Source: Melanocharis versteri (lineage: Eukaryota; Chordata; Aves; Passeriformes; Melanocharitidae). Taken from it: a stretch of 64,000 nucleotides of DNA. The notes below the pieces were generated by a model that was not told where the DNA came from, ran no database searches, and saw only the letters and a program-made list of their open reading frames with translations. Position numbers and translations under genes: made by a program. The first letter of the stretch is position 1. Each line of letters starts with the position of its first letter. Positions 40,001 to 52,653 of this stretch are shown one piece after another. The DNA lies in the NCBI GenBank assembly GCA_013397845.1, contig VZTG01001085.1:95982-159981 (forward strand), written 5' to 3'.

Positions 40001-43000
40001 ACCAGGGCACATCAACACTGCTGAATGATCCTGAGAAATTCTTGGCTCCCAAACATTTAAAAAATCTCAAACCACAGCCAACCATATACAATAGAAGACA
40101 AAGTTGCTGCATTTCCAACAAAATGGAACACTGACCATTTAGTTGTGATGCTTTGTTACAGATAACTAAAAAAATTACAGAAGGTTGGAAGCCAATTCTG
40201 CTCCTGTAAAAATGAGCAAAACGTTTTTTGCAGGCTTCAGCAGTAACCATGCCTGCAAAGTCTCTCTCCATCCTGTACAGCCCCCCTCTGACTGACAAAA
40301 GGAAATACACTTTCGGATCATTGATGATGCCCTGATAAAGGAAGCAGCTCACAGAAACTCTGGGATAGGAGAAGTGTTGATGCAAAGTACACCCCTTCTA
40401 CAAATGCAAAATCCCAACCAACCAATCTGCCTTAGGTTACAAGACAGCCTAGCTATTATGAGTGTATAACTTTATTTAGCAGAAGCAGGTTAACTTCATT
40501 TCTAACTAGACATTGTTAATAACAAGCTGGATAGAGCACTTCCTGCCTCTTATCCACCATAAAGAAACAGAGAGTTGGGGTATAGATTCATCTTTAGAAG
40601 CTGTACTTTGAATGCCATTAGTAGCCAGTACAGCATCCTCACAGGTATCAATTTCCTCAGTTTTCTAAGAAGTGAATCTCATGCAGACATTGCTCATGAA
40701 AAGGAGATTCCAAACATTAATTGCACATCCTTAAAATATCTCAAACCTTTATTAGAAAGGAAACAAGCTGAATGAGTACTTTATAAGAGTGCCATTAAAT
40801 TAAAAATGTCTCTGCTCCAATATTTAATGGCTATAAACCACAACATAGCCCGGTACTCAGTCCGAAAAATATAACTTTTCCTAAAATAGTAAAACAAATC
40901 TTTCTGTAATTCAAGACTGAATAGCAATGCCACAGTAACAAATGCAATCAATAAGCCTATTAGACGATGTATCAAATATTTAACTGGAAGATGGATGCCT
41001 CATATGAAGTACCTTGTAGTGTGCTTATAAAAAAAGCTATGCAATACAGCAATAAAATATAGGAACTGATTTATGTTGCTCCAGTATTTAAACTTATATA
41101 TTACATATAAGTGTAAAACATTTCTTGTCTCACTGTGCTTTGAATTTTTTTTTAATTTAGTGGCTGTCCTCTGAATCAGTCCTTAAGTATCAGAATTCTT
41201 GCAATGCTTTTTTAGACACCGTCTCTTCTTAACAGAGATAAGATATAGAATTAACTTGTTAAAATCATACCTGGTAATGCTCATCTGGTGGCTCTGGAGT
41301 AAAACAGCTGACATCCAACACTTCAGTAGGCACCCAAGGTAACAAAACACACTTCCTGATCAGGCGATCTGTTTCCCCATAAGCATAATCACGAGTGACT
41401 TCATCTGCAGCAAAACCAGGAGAACCTTTAGGAACTGCCTTTCCTTTCCCACTGAAAATCTTCAAACGACAGCTGTACAGTCAATACCAGCACAACTTTT
41501 GTCATTTCAATGAAAAATTGGAGATAATTAAAGAACTGTGATAAAAAGAGTATTATTTAGGTTGCTTATCTTCTCCACATGATGGAGGCATAGGGTGGCC
41601 CCTGATTTAGATTACAGAAATAAATAATTGGCCTGGTGTTTCCCAACGTTCAGAGCTTGACTTTCTGACTCAAGGCTATAAACATAGACTTTAAGGAATT
41701 CTTTTTAAACCCCTCAGATGACTGAATTGGCAGTTTCACTAAGGCAGCAATGCAAGATTTAGGTTCTCTTTCATAAAACAATAGCAACATTTTTGGACTG
41801 ATAAAAGGTCTCTATCTTGAAATATGGAAATACCAGACAGAGAGAACTTTTACATTTGACAGTGTTACAAGAATGCAGTCATTTTGGTCTTGAAACATTT
41901 GTTCTACTGTGAAATGCTCAATGATTTGTAAGAATTGGCCTGTTTTCTATTGCAAGCATTAAAGAAAACCCCAGCTTCCCAGACACACACTTACCACCAG
42001 TTTCAAGGTCTCTCAAAGGCCAGAGAACCGTGTAAGCAATTTGTTGAGGCATATAAAACAGCGGTGCTGCTGCAAAACTCGGCTGGTCTGAATGCTGAAT
42101 GCGTGATCCAAATTCATCCATGATGTACCAGACAGGAACCTTCTCCTCTGCAGTCTGCATGAATAAACACAGTGAGACATCTCGCACACATCGACTGCAG
42201 GAAAAGCTCCGTGAGACAGAGGCACTGGCAGCAGCCCTGCACCACTTCTCAGATTCCTGCTTCAGCCAGGACTGTGGGCAGGTGCTCTACACAGAGTAAT
42301 GCTCTCAGCCCTGCAGCCCAAGCCAGCACTCAGGCACTGCTGGGAAGGGCTGGCCTGTTCCCACCTCAACTGCACACTGCCATCCTCTTTCTCATGCTAC
42401 TGCTATTGCCTACCAGACCCGCTGTCCCTGAACCAAACCAGCCACTTAAGAGAGCTAAACCAGCAGAAGGCTGCTTGGTAGGATTAGTTTTCCCTCAGTT
42501 TCTATCAGAATGAATTAGCTAGAAAGTGTTTGAAGTTTAAGAGTGAAAGAGAGCAAAACTGCCTCCTGCAACAACAGCTGGCTGCGAGTGCTGAGGCTGC
42601 ATCATCAAAGCGCCCCTTCCTGCAACACTAGTCATGAAAAAAGCCCTGAATGAAACAATAAACTTTAATTTGCTTGGTAGCACTACTGTGATCTTTCTAC
42701 AGAGGCAGGAATGGAGCAGAGAGACCAGACTTAAGATATTCAAGCAGCATGATGCCAGAAAAGGGAACAGAAGACAAGTTTAACTACAGGTTGAATTAAC
42801 TGTCGTCTGGAAAACCACTTTTCAAGTGGTAACACAGATAATTCCATTTGACTCACAAGCTATTCGTGACAAATTGAGAAACAAAGAGATAGGACAGAAA
42901 GACTCAGAGATACTGTTCAGATCTCCCTTTTACTTAAGGAAAAAGTAGTCACAATGAATACCCCTCTCAGGGATTTTTCACACCTGATTCGACTGTGAGT

Positions 43001-46000
43001 TAAGTTTGAGCTTAATTGCTAAAGATTACCAGTCCAGAGAACAACCTCAAGACCCTGAGCTAATAGGTGCAGTCTGATCATGCTCTCACTGTCGCTGTGC
43101 ACTGCAGTAAGGAGAGCAGAACCACGCCAAGCCGAGTAGAAAGCAGAAGTGTGTCAGACTTTATTTTGATTCTAACTTTTATACAGAGATATCTACGTAA
43201 TAGTGATTGGACAGTGTCGTCCTACCCCTCAGGGTGATTGGCTGAAGCCTTAGAGCTCCAGTTAGCAAAACATAAGATTAGAAAGAGAGTAAAAATGTCC
43301 AGTTTATCTTTGTTTTCCTACACGGTTCGTGAGAAGGAGAAAATTCTTAGGACTGCACATCCACATCTCACTGCTCAGTGTTTGCCTTGCCCATTCTGCA
43401 TAGGGCTGAGGCCAAAGAATTCACCTTTCTCCTCTTTAATTCAAAAGACTCGAAAAAGCCTTGAAGCGCCACTGCAAACCCTACACCCCGAGGGTTGTAT
43501 TCCCTGAGAAATGGCCTGTGTGCACTTGAAGGTGTTTGAAGGCTGAAGACATGCTGGTACAGTGCTGAAGGACTACAGAGGGCAGGGTGACCAAACTCGG
43601 TGTGGTCTTAGCCACGCACCCTAAAAGTAGCATTTGCTCTCCTTCCAAACAGAAGGAATGCCGGTAAGGATCTTTGTTAACATTCATGTACTGGAACATT
43701 TTCACCCCAAAATTTTTAGCATCCTGTAGAGACTTACTCCTTGAGAGAGCTGGTAGGTCTGGTTGTATTTCCACATCTCCTGCAGCACCTGCTCGATGCT
43801 GCCCTCGTCGGGGACCTCTCCGTGGAAGGGGATGCCCATGAGGTTGGCCATCCTGTGCAGCAGGCCGGGCACACGGCGCAGCTGCTGCCGCGCGTGCTCC
43901 ACACGGTACGTCCAGGCGTGGTCGATGAGGAACACGCTGCAGGAGAGTTTGGGTGGCGTTACACCCCGGGGTTCTCTCGCACACACAGCCACATGCTCTG
44001 AACAAAAGCTGCATTTCCCTGGAGATAGTGTGATAGCTACTCTGCTCCTAGTCACTAAGTCACTCCCAGAGCACACGCTGGGGCACTGCAGGGTAGGAGC
44101 AACTTTCCAGCAGTAATTTACACTCTGGTTTTGTATTAGGAAGCTTATGGTGCATTAGTGAGCATTTCCATGAAAATGAGGAGCAAATAAAGAACAGGCG
44201 CTCAGTTTGTAAGCTTATTCCCTTTAAAAGCCAAGAACACAAATGTCTTCCCTTTTAATCACTATTAACTCTACTGCATCAACCTGATATTCTTGCCTGA
44301 AGCAGGAAAACAATACGCTATTTTGAAAAGTTACTTGAGGACCTTGTTAGCCAAGAGGTCTGTGACATCTACTGTCATCTGTAAAGCCAGGTGGAGAAGT
44401 CTGATCATCAGAAGCCTGTATATGCTATTAAAAGAAAATGAGCAATAAGTTTTGATTGTTTCTGTTTGGTTTGGGTTTTTTTTCTTTGGGTGGGGTGTGT
44501 CACCAAGTTAATTTTAGAAAAAAAGGCATTGTTAAAAAAAATGACAATCTAACCCCAAATAAAACCATATATATCTGGCACAGCTTCCCTTGACAAGTTT
44601 AACCCTTATTTAGGCTGCACGACTTTTAGGAAAAAATACAGTTTTTCAAACAGAAGGGTTCTCCATATTTTGGTTATATCATCTTACTGAACCAATACAG
44701 AGAAAAACCTGAATTCCACCTGCTAGCAAAAACCCCAAACCACAGAAAAAACCCTCCACAACACCCATATTTCAGAAAGTTAAGAACATGTCAGCTGTCA
44801 TGTAGGGCAAGTATGGATGAAAAATTGTTGTATCTCAGATTCCACACACACATGAAACCTCATTTCATTTTAAAATTAAAGGCTCTAGAGAATGCTAAGG
44901 TCAAACTCTTTGAAAACATTAGCAAACAGGTGTGTTGGTCTTCCGCTCCCATATTCACACACCTGAATGCCACAAGGAAGCCCAAGACTATTACAGGAGC
45001 TGGTTTTGAACTTGATATTTTAAGTGCATTCTCAGATTTAGAAAGGTGATGACTTAGGTTAAAGCAAGGATGTAAAGGCAGATACCTATGATTCTTTGTT
45101 GGTTTTACTCATCAAGCCTAATTTAAATTTTTAGATTTTGCACGTTTACCTAAGATCTAAAAAATATGAAAGGTCTCACAGAAGTTTTATAGAATTAGGC
45201 AGAATTGCATTTAGATCTCCAGCACACATGACTTCATCTCACGGCTTTTTACTGATGTATAAAAAATACCCTGTTCTATGTTTGAAACCAGTAAGAACAC
45301 AAAAAGCAGCGTTCTAACATAAAGTTGTTTCTTACACAACTTTATTCTAGTTTTATAGCTGCATACTATGCTTACATTCATGACAGATAAGCTGATTGGA
45401 AGCAAGAGAACAGTAATTTGATATATTCAATTATACATGCATGAACATGATCACACTCTTGAATTATACTTTAGCCAACTGAAGGAAATGTAATAGCCCG
45501 CAGAATATTACTGAGAGTACCTTCTTGGCATGACATTTGTGGAGATCACAAGTATTTCTTTAGCATTTTTTTCCACATGCACACAGTCTTGCAGATACAA
45601 AGGTTTGTTCTATTTCTGCAAAAATCATTTCAAGGTTGCCTTTTCCCTATTTTCTCTCTGAGTTTACTAGAACCAATCTCTAAGTATCCTCCTGCATGAT
45701 TTAAAAAGGAACCACATTAAGATATTTGCGCTCCCAGCACCCTTTGCAAGGTGTGCTTCATAGCGTGCATCTTTCCTCAAACACGCAGCTATGTCTTAGA
45801 GTTGGAAAAGAGGATTTCTGAATAGGATCAAACAAGTCTCAAAGCGAACTGTCACTATCATTTTAGGGTTTCACACTACTCAAAGACCGAACACTATTTT
45901 CAAAATCACAACTCACCTATCAGGATTAGAGGCTTGAAGCCCATTCTCATTTGTTACAATAACTTTGAAACAAGGTCCATTTCCAGGATTTGGTTTCTTT

Positions 46001-49000
46001 TTAAATTGTTCTTCCATTTCTTCATCAACTTCTTCCTCCTCATCCACCTCTTCTACTTGCATTATTCCAAAGTAGTCACCAGCATCAAATACCTGAGATG
46101 GAAAGTGCACAAAATATCATGCAACTGGTTAAGGCAGCACCCTGATACGCACACTGCAACACCTGCAGACACTTCTTCCCTGCAATCTGATAAAAAGTGG
46201 CATTTTAAACTTAAGAGACGAATGAACAACAGTATTTACTCTTCCACATTTTAATAGAGCTGTTTGTTTGGGAAGTTTCTTCAGTTAATATCAGCAGGAA
46301 GCTTTGTGGGTTTCTTTGGCACCAACACGTCTACTAATGATTGTCTGTTAGTTTAATGCCTCATTAAGAATTTTAGAGGCTGAAAACAGAATACCTTTGC
46401 TCAACTTTCGTTAAAATCAGTAATTTAAGACCGAGTGTTACCCAGGCTCCACAACCATACTAAAGTACTTTAAGGTCCCTGAAGAGAAAGATCTTTTCCC
46501 AATTGAGTTCTGAACCAGTTAAGAAATCTCAGCCTGTTTCCCTCTCTCTTCTTTCCTTATAAAAGAAGCTATCAGTGCTCGCTCACGTCCAGATAAATTG
46601 GGAGATTCCTCATACTGCTATATATAAAGTTAAGTTTTATACACTTATTTCTACCAAGGTGCTGAAAGGGGTTTGTTTACATTCTTGCCTACTCTGGATG
46701 CAACAACTTCATCTAGAACATACAGAAATTAGGGCAGTCACCACACCAGGCTCCCTTGCCAAACAGTGGGCTTGCATATCTTGCAGAACCAAGACCCTGC
46801 TGACAACTTTCATCATTTCAACATCAACATATGCTTTTAGGAAGACACGAATATGTAAAGCCTCAAAAGACTGTTGAAATTCTTTCAGAGAGAATTATTT
46901 TGCTAGAGTTGCTCACATACTACCTAAGAAACCAGGCATGGGCAGACAAATCCTTTGCCTCAACCTAGTATGACCAAAAGATAGCAGGGAGGGAGAAAGA
47001 GCTGAAGTGTGAGCTCCGGAGTTACTGGTTCAACACTCCAAACACAGTTACACACGGCCTGCAATGCCACATTATTAAAAATAATTACTTCTATATATGG
47101 ATAACTTATTAGCTGTAAAATCCCAGCGGCGGCAACAAGCTTTTATTCGTTCACGTGAGCATTTCTTTAGGACAGCTATTTTTGCTAAGCCTCAACAGGA
47201 GGGTGAGGAAATCAACTCCACACTTGTGAAGAAAGGCCACCTAGAGAAAGCAGGCAGCTGCTCAAAGAGGGAGGAAGTCAGCAGGGAAACAACAGCTACT
47301 TCTCATCTTAAACCACAGTTCATAGAGCAGATCCAACTGGAGAAGCATCTGAAATTCCCTTCTGAGGAACAGGGGATGGTATTTTCCTCTGGGAGGGCAA
47401 AAGGCAAGGTGAGGGGGCTGTGGTGGAAAAAAAAAAAATCACAGAAAGTCTTGGGTTAGAAGGGACCTTAAAAGATCATCCCGGTTCCATCCCTGCTGCC
47501 ACGGGGAGGGATGCCTTCCAGATGCTAACAATAGCTAACAGCTATTAGCTGTTATTAGCTAACAGCTTCTTAGCTAACAGCTTCTTAGCTAACAGCTTCT
47601 TAGCTAAATGCTAAGGAGATGCTAACAGTATGTTGGCTAATACATACACATGCTTTTTTTTAGGGTAAAGAAAATTACTTTGCAAACAAACTTACTAGAG
47701 ATTAAAAACCACACCTATTTAAAATAAAATAAAAATCAGAAACTTAGTTTCTTTCACTTCAGTGGGTATCAAAATAGCAGTTCTAATTTATTTCTAGTTT
47801 TCCCGTTGCTAGAAGAGGATAACATTACGCAACAGTAAGCAGTATCACAACCTCTTGCTGTCCTAATAGTAGCCTCCAATGTTTCTTCAAGTCTCTGCAC
47901 AGTTGCCTTGAAAATTTGTAGTCATTGAAATTCATGTAGCTGCAAGCAGGTCCCAGCAAAAGGAAGAGCCCTTCCCTGTGCTCACTATTAATTTTTGTCA
48001 GGTTGGCTCCCAGCTGGGCGAGCTCCCTGGCCTGGTTCAGGGCACAAGTGCTAATCCCAGCCCATGGCAGCCAGCAAAAGCAGTGTGCCAGGCAACGTGG
48101 TCCACTCTTCCCTGAAGTGACACTTCAGTGTTCCTGCCGCTGGATCAAGGGCCATCCTCAACAACCTCATCAGCCAGCACAGAAACGGCAGCCAAGGGAC
48201 TGGCAGTCATTAGAAAATGAAAACTGCATGTGTGACTCAGGGGAGCCACTTGACAAGTGCTGCAGTGTGGCACTGTGTGTGTTCTCCACACTCAGCTTTT
48301 GTTCCAAGGAGTTTGTGAGAGAGGGATAGGAGGTGAGCCAGCAGCTGACTCAGATGCAGCCTTTGCTCACGACAGGCTCCACCCGTTTGCCAAACACCCA
48401 CAAGGAATACCAAGTTCTTCCACAACACTAAGGAGAAGCTGTTGGGCCTATATTTTGTTAAGTATCATCTCAAGACTTCGAAAGATGAAGGGATTCCAAA
48501 TGCCTTAAGCCAAAGTTTTGGTCTCTCCCTCTAACAAATCACCAGATGCATGAGTCTGTAGCAGTTGCATTTAGCAAACAATCTCCACTTTTAATACCTT
48601 TACAGAATTATGCTTAATGAAAAATTTCTCCTAGAGAATTTATAACCTTGTAAAAGTGAATTATGTGTATTCCTCACCCAAAGCAAATCACACTTCTCGC
48701 AGCAGCAGCAGCTCAAGACCACCTTAATGACTTTTTGTGAGGGTTTTGTTGTTTTTTAAACACAAGCAGGTCAGTAGTACATTGACGGGCTTGCCAGAAG
48801 CACCTCGTTGTCAGTGTGGATACACAGACAGTTTCGTGTCTCCTCTCTTCCTCCCTCCCTTTGAGCCAGGCTGCCACACTAAACCTACTAACACAGCAGC
48901 TCCATTAAGGAAATCTTAAATAAGCTCCTTAAGCAAAAACCAGCTGGATAAGATCACGCCACCAATTCGAAAAGTAATCTTTGGCTTGAAGCAGAACAGG

Positions 49001-52000
49001 GAGAGCTCACATTAAGTATTCCACCCGAGCAACCAGCAACCTCTAGAAGACAGCAGAAGGGTACCAACACATTCCAGTGGCACAACTGCTTGCAAGCAAA
49101 ACATGTTTGGGCAAAATCCGTCCCTCTCCATGTTCAGGTGCAGTTCCAACCCAACCAACCCCAACGAGAACTTGATACCAAAGCAGGCACACGTCATGAC
49201 AATTACCACACAGGCATCTCCAGCAAATTCTTTTAAGGCACACTGCAAACTGCTTTGAAGGCCACAGGTAACCTCTGAGCAACAGGCTGCCGTCCACTGC
49301 TCTGGAAAATAAAGTCTAGTAGAATTATCATACTGCATTCCTTCTAGTAATTAATTAAAAGCCTCCATTTCTAACTGGGAGGAAACTCTAAGCAGTCTTT
49401 TGCCAGTAACATCTGAGGGCTACAAAAATCTTCCTGCAGTATACAGAAGCCTGCAAAATAATTTAGCGTATGGCTGGAATAGAAAAAAAAAGATTATGAA
49501 TAAAATTAGATACAGGCACTGTATTTTCCAGGCTTATAAACATATTATACACATTTTATCCAGTAGCATAAGAAACAACTACTACACTAGAAACAGAATT
49601 TTAGCACTTATAGTGAACGATTACGCATGCATACATATTATTTTTCAAGTTTCTGCCACAAACACCAAAAAATTTCCTCCCAACAGATGCTGAATGCTAA
49701 ATGCAAAATGAATAAATAAAGGCAGGTTTACCAATCTAGCAGTTATACCATGTTTTGAATGAGCATTTCAATTACATAATGCTCCCAGAAGTAGTAGATC
49801 CCAAGGTAAATTAAAAAAAAAAACACAAAACCCTCCACTTCTCACAGGTTTTAGTGTACACAGTGGAGGGAGGGTACATTCACTCCGTATGCTGAAACAC
49901 GTGTGAGAATGTTGGAAAACAGCTGCTTGGGCTGGGTTCTAGAGGTACTGATGTGAGAGATATTTTTATCTGTATTATGGATGCAAATTTCTCAAGTTCT
50001 ATGCTGGCAAGTTTTAATCTTTGCAACAGGTTAGGACAAATGAAAAATTCCTCCCATTTTACACACAAAACAAGGAAACTCATCCTATGCTCCATGCTGC
50101 ACTGTTTTTTTGCCCCGAGTTATACTTTATTACCTAGAGTCCCAAAACAATTTCACCCCTTCCCCTCACCTCCTTTTCTTTCTTTACTGCTGCTCCCCCA
50201 GCCATTCTGCATGGTCCAGTTCCAAGTAAGGTCCCGTAGCTCTGTCTCTACCGCCTCAAGAAGTCATCCCAGTCCACAGCACTCCTCACAGTAACTTTTC
50301 CTGGCATCCCAATCTTCTCAATATCCTTTTGCCCTCCTTCTGGACAAAACCCAGAAGCTGCAGCAGTAGAGACAAGCACTCTCAGCAGCTTGCTTTATCT
50401 TCCAAAGCTCACTGAAATAATTAAGTCTCTTTTTGCCTACACACTGGGACATTCAGTACAGAAGAGCCTGCTCAGCCACCACTGAAAGTAAAAGGAAGCA
50501 GCAGGAGCAGCCTGCTGCCTTAGGGCACGTGCTTTCTTCCTTCTGCCTTTCATCATCCCAGCCTCCGTAAAAACATAGGCACCACGGGTCTCTTCTCACT
50601 CTATTGTCTCACCTTCTCAGTGCTACACCCTCCCAGCAAAGCTGGTAACAAGCAAGGACTTCAGCCACAGGTCACAAATCTGAAGCCTGCATTAGGTCAC
50701 AGCACAGATTCAGTTTGCTACCTCCAGCTTCATACTGGCACATGGAAATGCAACAGCTCTCAACTTTGGGTTTCCTCAGCAGCTTTATACTGCCTTCTGT
50801 TCCATCCTCTTCCAGGACATCCCTTCTCAAACCTTCCCTCCTAAGCAGAGCAGCAGATATTCCTGCTCCAAGCCACTTGCACCAATACTTACTGAGAGGG
50901 GTGAAATTCCACATGAAGTTTGTGACTGGGCATACGCTTGAGATAATGTAGATTTATCTCCTCTGTAATAAACATGTATTCCTGTTATTAACAGTACCAC
51001 ACAACAGACTGAAAGCAGCAGGAACATATTCAGACCCCTCCTGACTATAAACACTCATATCATGACTTGCAATGCTTTTCTCCTGTCCTTACTTTGAAGC
51101 TAAGATGGGGAAAAGAAGCATTCAAGTAATTAGAAATTACTTTACCTGTACATGGGTGTTAAACTGCAGTCCCCTCACCTTCCCTACCATCCTATACTAC
51201 CTCTCCAAACTTCTCAGCCCATCTCACCCATTTCTTCAGTGCTTGTCCTGCCTTCCAGCAAACCACCACCAGCTGCCTCCTCCCCTTATCAGATCTCTTT
51301 CTCTCCCTAGGACTAGAAGTTCACCTCATTCATATTTTCTTCTCCAGGTTGACTCCTCCAGACTCCCTCAAGCACTCTCAACTCTCCAGACAAATGGTTT
51401 CGGGTTGCATCTCTTTCCTGCCTCAGTTCCTTGTTGCTTTACTCCCAGAAATCAAAGACAGCTTTCCTCATCACTGAAGCTGGGCTGCAGATGTGCAAAC
51501 TAAAAAAAATTTCTAAATACAACCTGTGTCTTTACAATCTGTTTAAAATCACGCCTTTTCTTGACTTTGTTTCTCTTCCCTTTCTCATCACAAAGCTCCA
51601 GGGAGCAAGCAGATGGTTGCTACAAAGGTGAAAAGGGATATCCCATCCTGGAGTGTGCCTGTGTCTCCATACTCCCTTTAGTTCAGGGCCAGGGGTCAGC
51701 TTCACCTGAAAAAACCTGCCCAAGCCAGGAAACTCATGCACACATGAGATGAGCTGACTGCGCTCTGCACAGTTACCAATGACTGAGGGCAGGGCAGATC
51801 TGTGCGGAAGTGAACTGGAAAACAAAATTAAAAATCAGGCAAAAGCCAACCCAAACCATAATGGATTAACATATGACAACATCCTGAGTCTAATACTACT
51901 ACTGTTGCTGTTTTTTCTTAATTCTCTTTGGCATGAAAAGCTGAAGAGTTGAGGACATCGTCCTGCATTTGGCTGGGACAGAGTTAGTTTTTTTCTTAGT

Positions 52001-52653
52001 AGCTGGTAGAGTGTTGTGTTTTTTTAGATTTATCACCTTTCTCCAGTACCGTATCTCTAATGACCGAGATCTCCAAACGCTTCCAAACTTCACGCCGACA
52101 ACAATAAGACGAAATCAGATACGCACAACACACCTGACGTCTTTTACAGCCCCGAGTTGCGGTTTCGCTAACACAACCCGCACCGTGCCTTTCCCACCGT
52201 GCCCTGCTTAGCAACATCGTGACTCCCTTCTTCACCGAGGAGTGAGGGGGCTGCCCTCTGTACCGCTCTCCACGGCCACCCCCCAGCTCCGGCCCGGGGC
52301 TGCCCTCCGGGGCTGCTCGCCCAGCGCCGCTCCCCCCAGCTCCGGCCCGGGGCTGCCCTCCGGGGCTGCTCGCCCAGCGCCGCTCTCTCCCGGCCCGGGG
52401 CTGCCCTGCGGGGCTGCTCGCTCAGGGTGGCTCTTCCCCGGGCCCGGGGCTGCCCTCCGGGGCCGCTCGCCCAGCGCCGCTGCCCTCAGCACCGCTCTCC
52501 CCGTTCGGGGCCGCCCCAGCGCCGCCCACCCACCTCTCCGCGCAGTTTGCGGCTCAGGCTCTCCCAGTATCGCGTCGGGACCCGCGATGCGCGGAGCGCG
52601 GCCCCGTGCAGGGCCACGAAGGCCGCCAGACCCTCCTCGCCGTCTCCCTCCAT
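28074..52653 (-). CDS. TTLL12: TTLL12, tubulin-tyrosine-ligase-like protein 12 (14 coding exons, complete)
   Basis: TTLL12 couples an amino-terminal SET-like region to a C-terminal TTL-like domain and is linked to tubulin and histone modification, though catalysis is doubtful. Coding exons in transcript order: 52534-52653, 45917-46092, 43738-43936, 41995-42154, 41271-41404, 39700-39776, 35321-35437, 35001-35195, 33331-33442, 32392-32543, 32235-32316, 31731-31799, 30100-30238, 28074-28225. All have GT-AG borders and consistent phases, total 1884 bases, giving 627 residues (human 644; exon 1 is ~19 shorter). The ATG has a good context (GGCCATGG) and sits in a CpG island. Exon 2 has an acidic run (residues ~54-69). 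Exon 3 has FLIDHAWT; exon 4 has PVWYIMDEFGSRIQH. TTL-type motifs are HWICKPWNLARSLDTH (~398-413) and ILEVNFNPDCDRAC (~586-599). Exon 7 has a weak donor (GTTAAT). Intron 1 (~6.4 kb) holds LTR, CR1 and minisatellite pieces; intron 3 holds a solo LTR. Other introns show nothing notable. Confidence 0.97.
43084..43371 (-). mobile_element. Solo LTR (276 bp) with 6-bp target-site duplication, endogenous retrovirus
   Basis: The element spans 43090-43365, flanked by identical TCTCAC at 43084-43089 and 43366-43371. It starts TGT and ends ACA. On the minus strand the order is two CCAAT boxes (43237-43241 and 43206-43210), a TATAAAAG box (43176-43183), an AATAAA signal (43160-43165) and then a U5-like end. 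The signal lies only ~11 bases after the TATA box, so R would be short and the signal would sit in U3, as in avian alpharetrovirus-type LTRs; 6-bp duplications fit that class or ERVK. No internal viral genes are attached, which points to recombination of a provirus into a solo LTR. It lies in TTLL12 intron 3 in the same orientation as the gene. The family name cannot be fixed without a repeat library. Confidence 0.85.
47438..47522 (-). mobile_element. CR1 LINE 3'-end fragment (degenerate)
   Basis: Plus-strand text reads ATCACAGAAAGTCTTGGGTT, then AGAAGGGACCTTAAAAGATC, then a CCCTGCTGCCACGGG stretch. This is the reverse complement of the avian CR1 3' end (tail motif, then the GGTCCCTTCCAACCC block). 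The element is therefore on the minus strand, truncated at its 5' side, in TTLL12 intron 1. A 12-base A run precedes it on the plus strand. Confidence 0.75.
47523..47640. repeat. 15-bp tandem repeat (TAGCTAACAGCTTCT) with palindrome
   Basis: Units begin at 47556, 47571 and 47586, with a partial fourth at 47601. Just upstream, 47537-47553 is a perfect palindrome with 8-base arms (AACAGCTA / TAGCTGTT) around a central T. Variant GCTAACA words continue on both sides. It directly abuts the truncated edge of the CR1 fragment in TTLL12 intron 1. Confidence 0.85.
51964..52035 (+). mobile_element. Avian ERVL-type LTR fragment
   Basis: The text GCATTTGGCTGGGACAGAGT, followed by TAG-TTT-TCTTAGTAGCTGG and a GTGTTGTGTTTT stretch, matches from memory the start of a very common bird LTR. 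Similarity stops after ~70 bases, so only the left edge of the LTR remains. It lies in TTLL12 intron 1, antisense to the gene. Family naming is from memory, not from a search. Confidence 0.55.

Noticed and set aside
47523..47640. CRISPR-like array
   Set aside because: The units are adjacent 15-mers without spacers, in a vertebrate intron; this is a tandem repeat.
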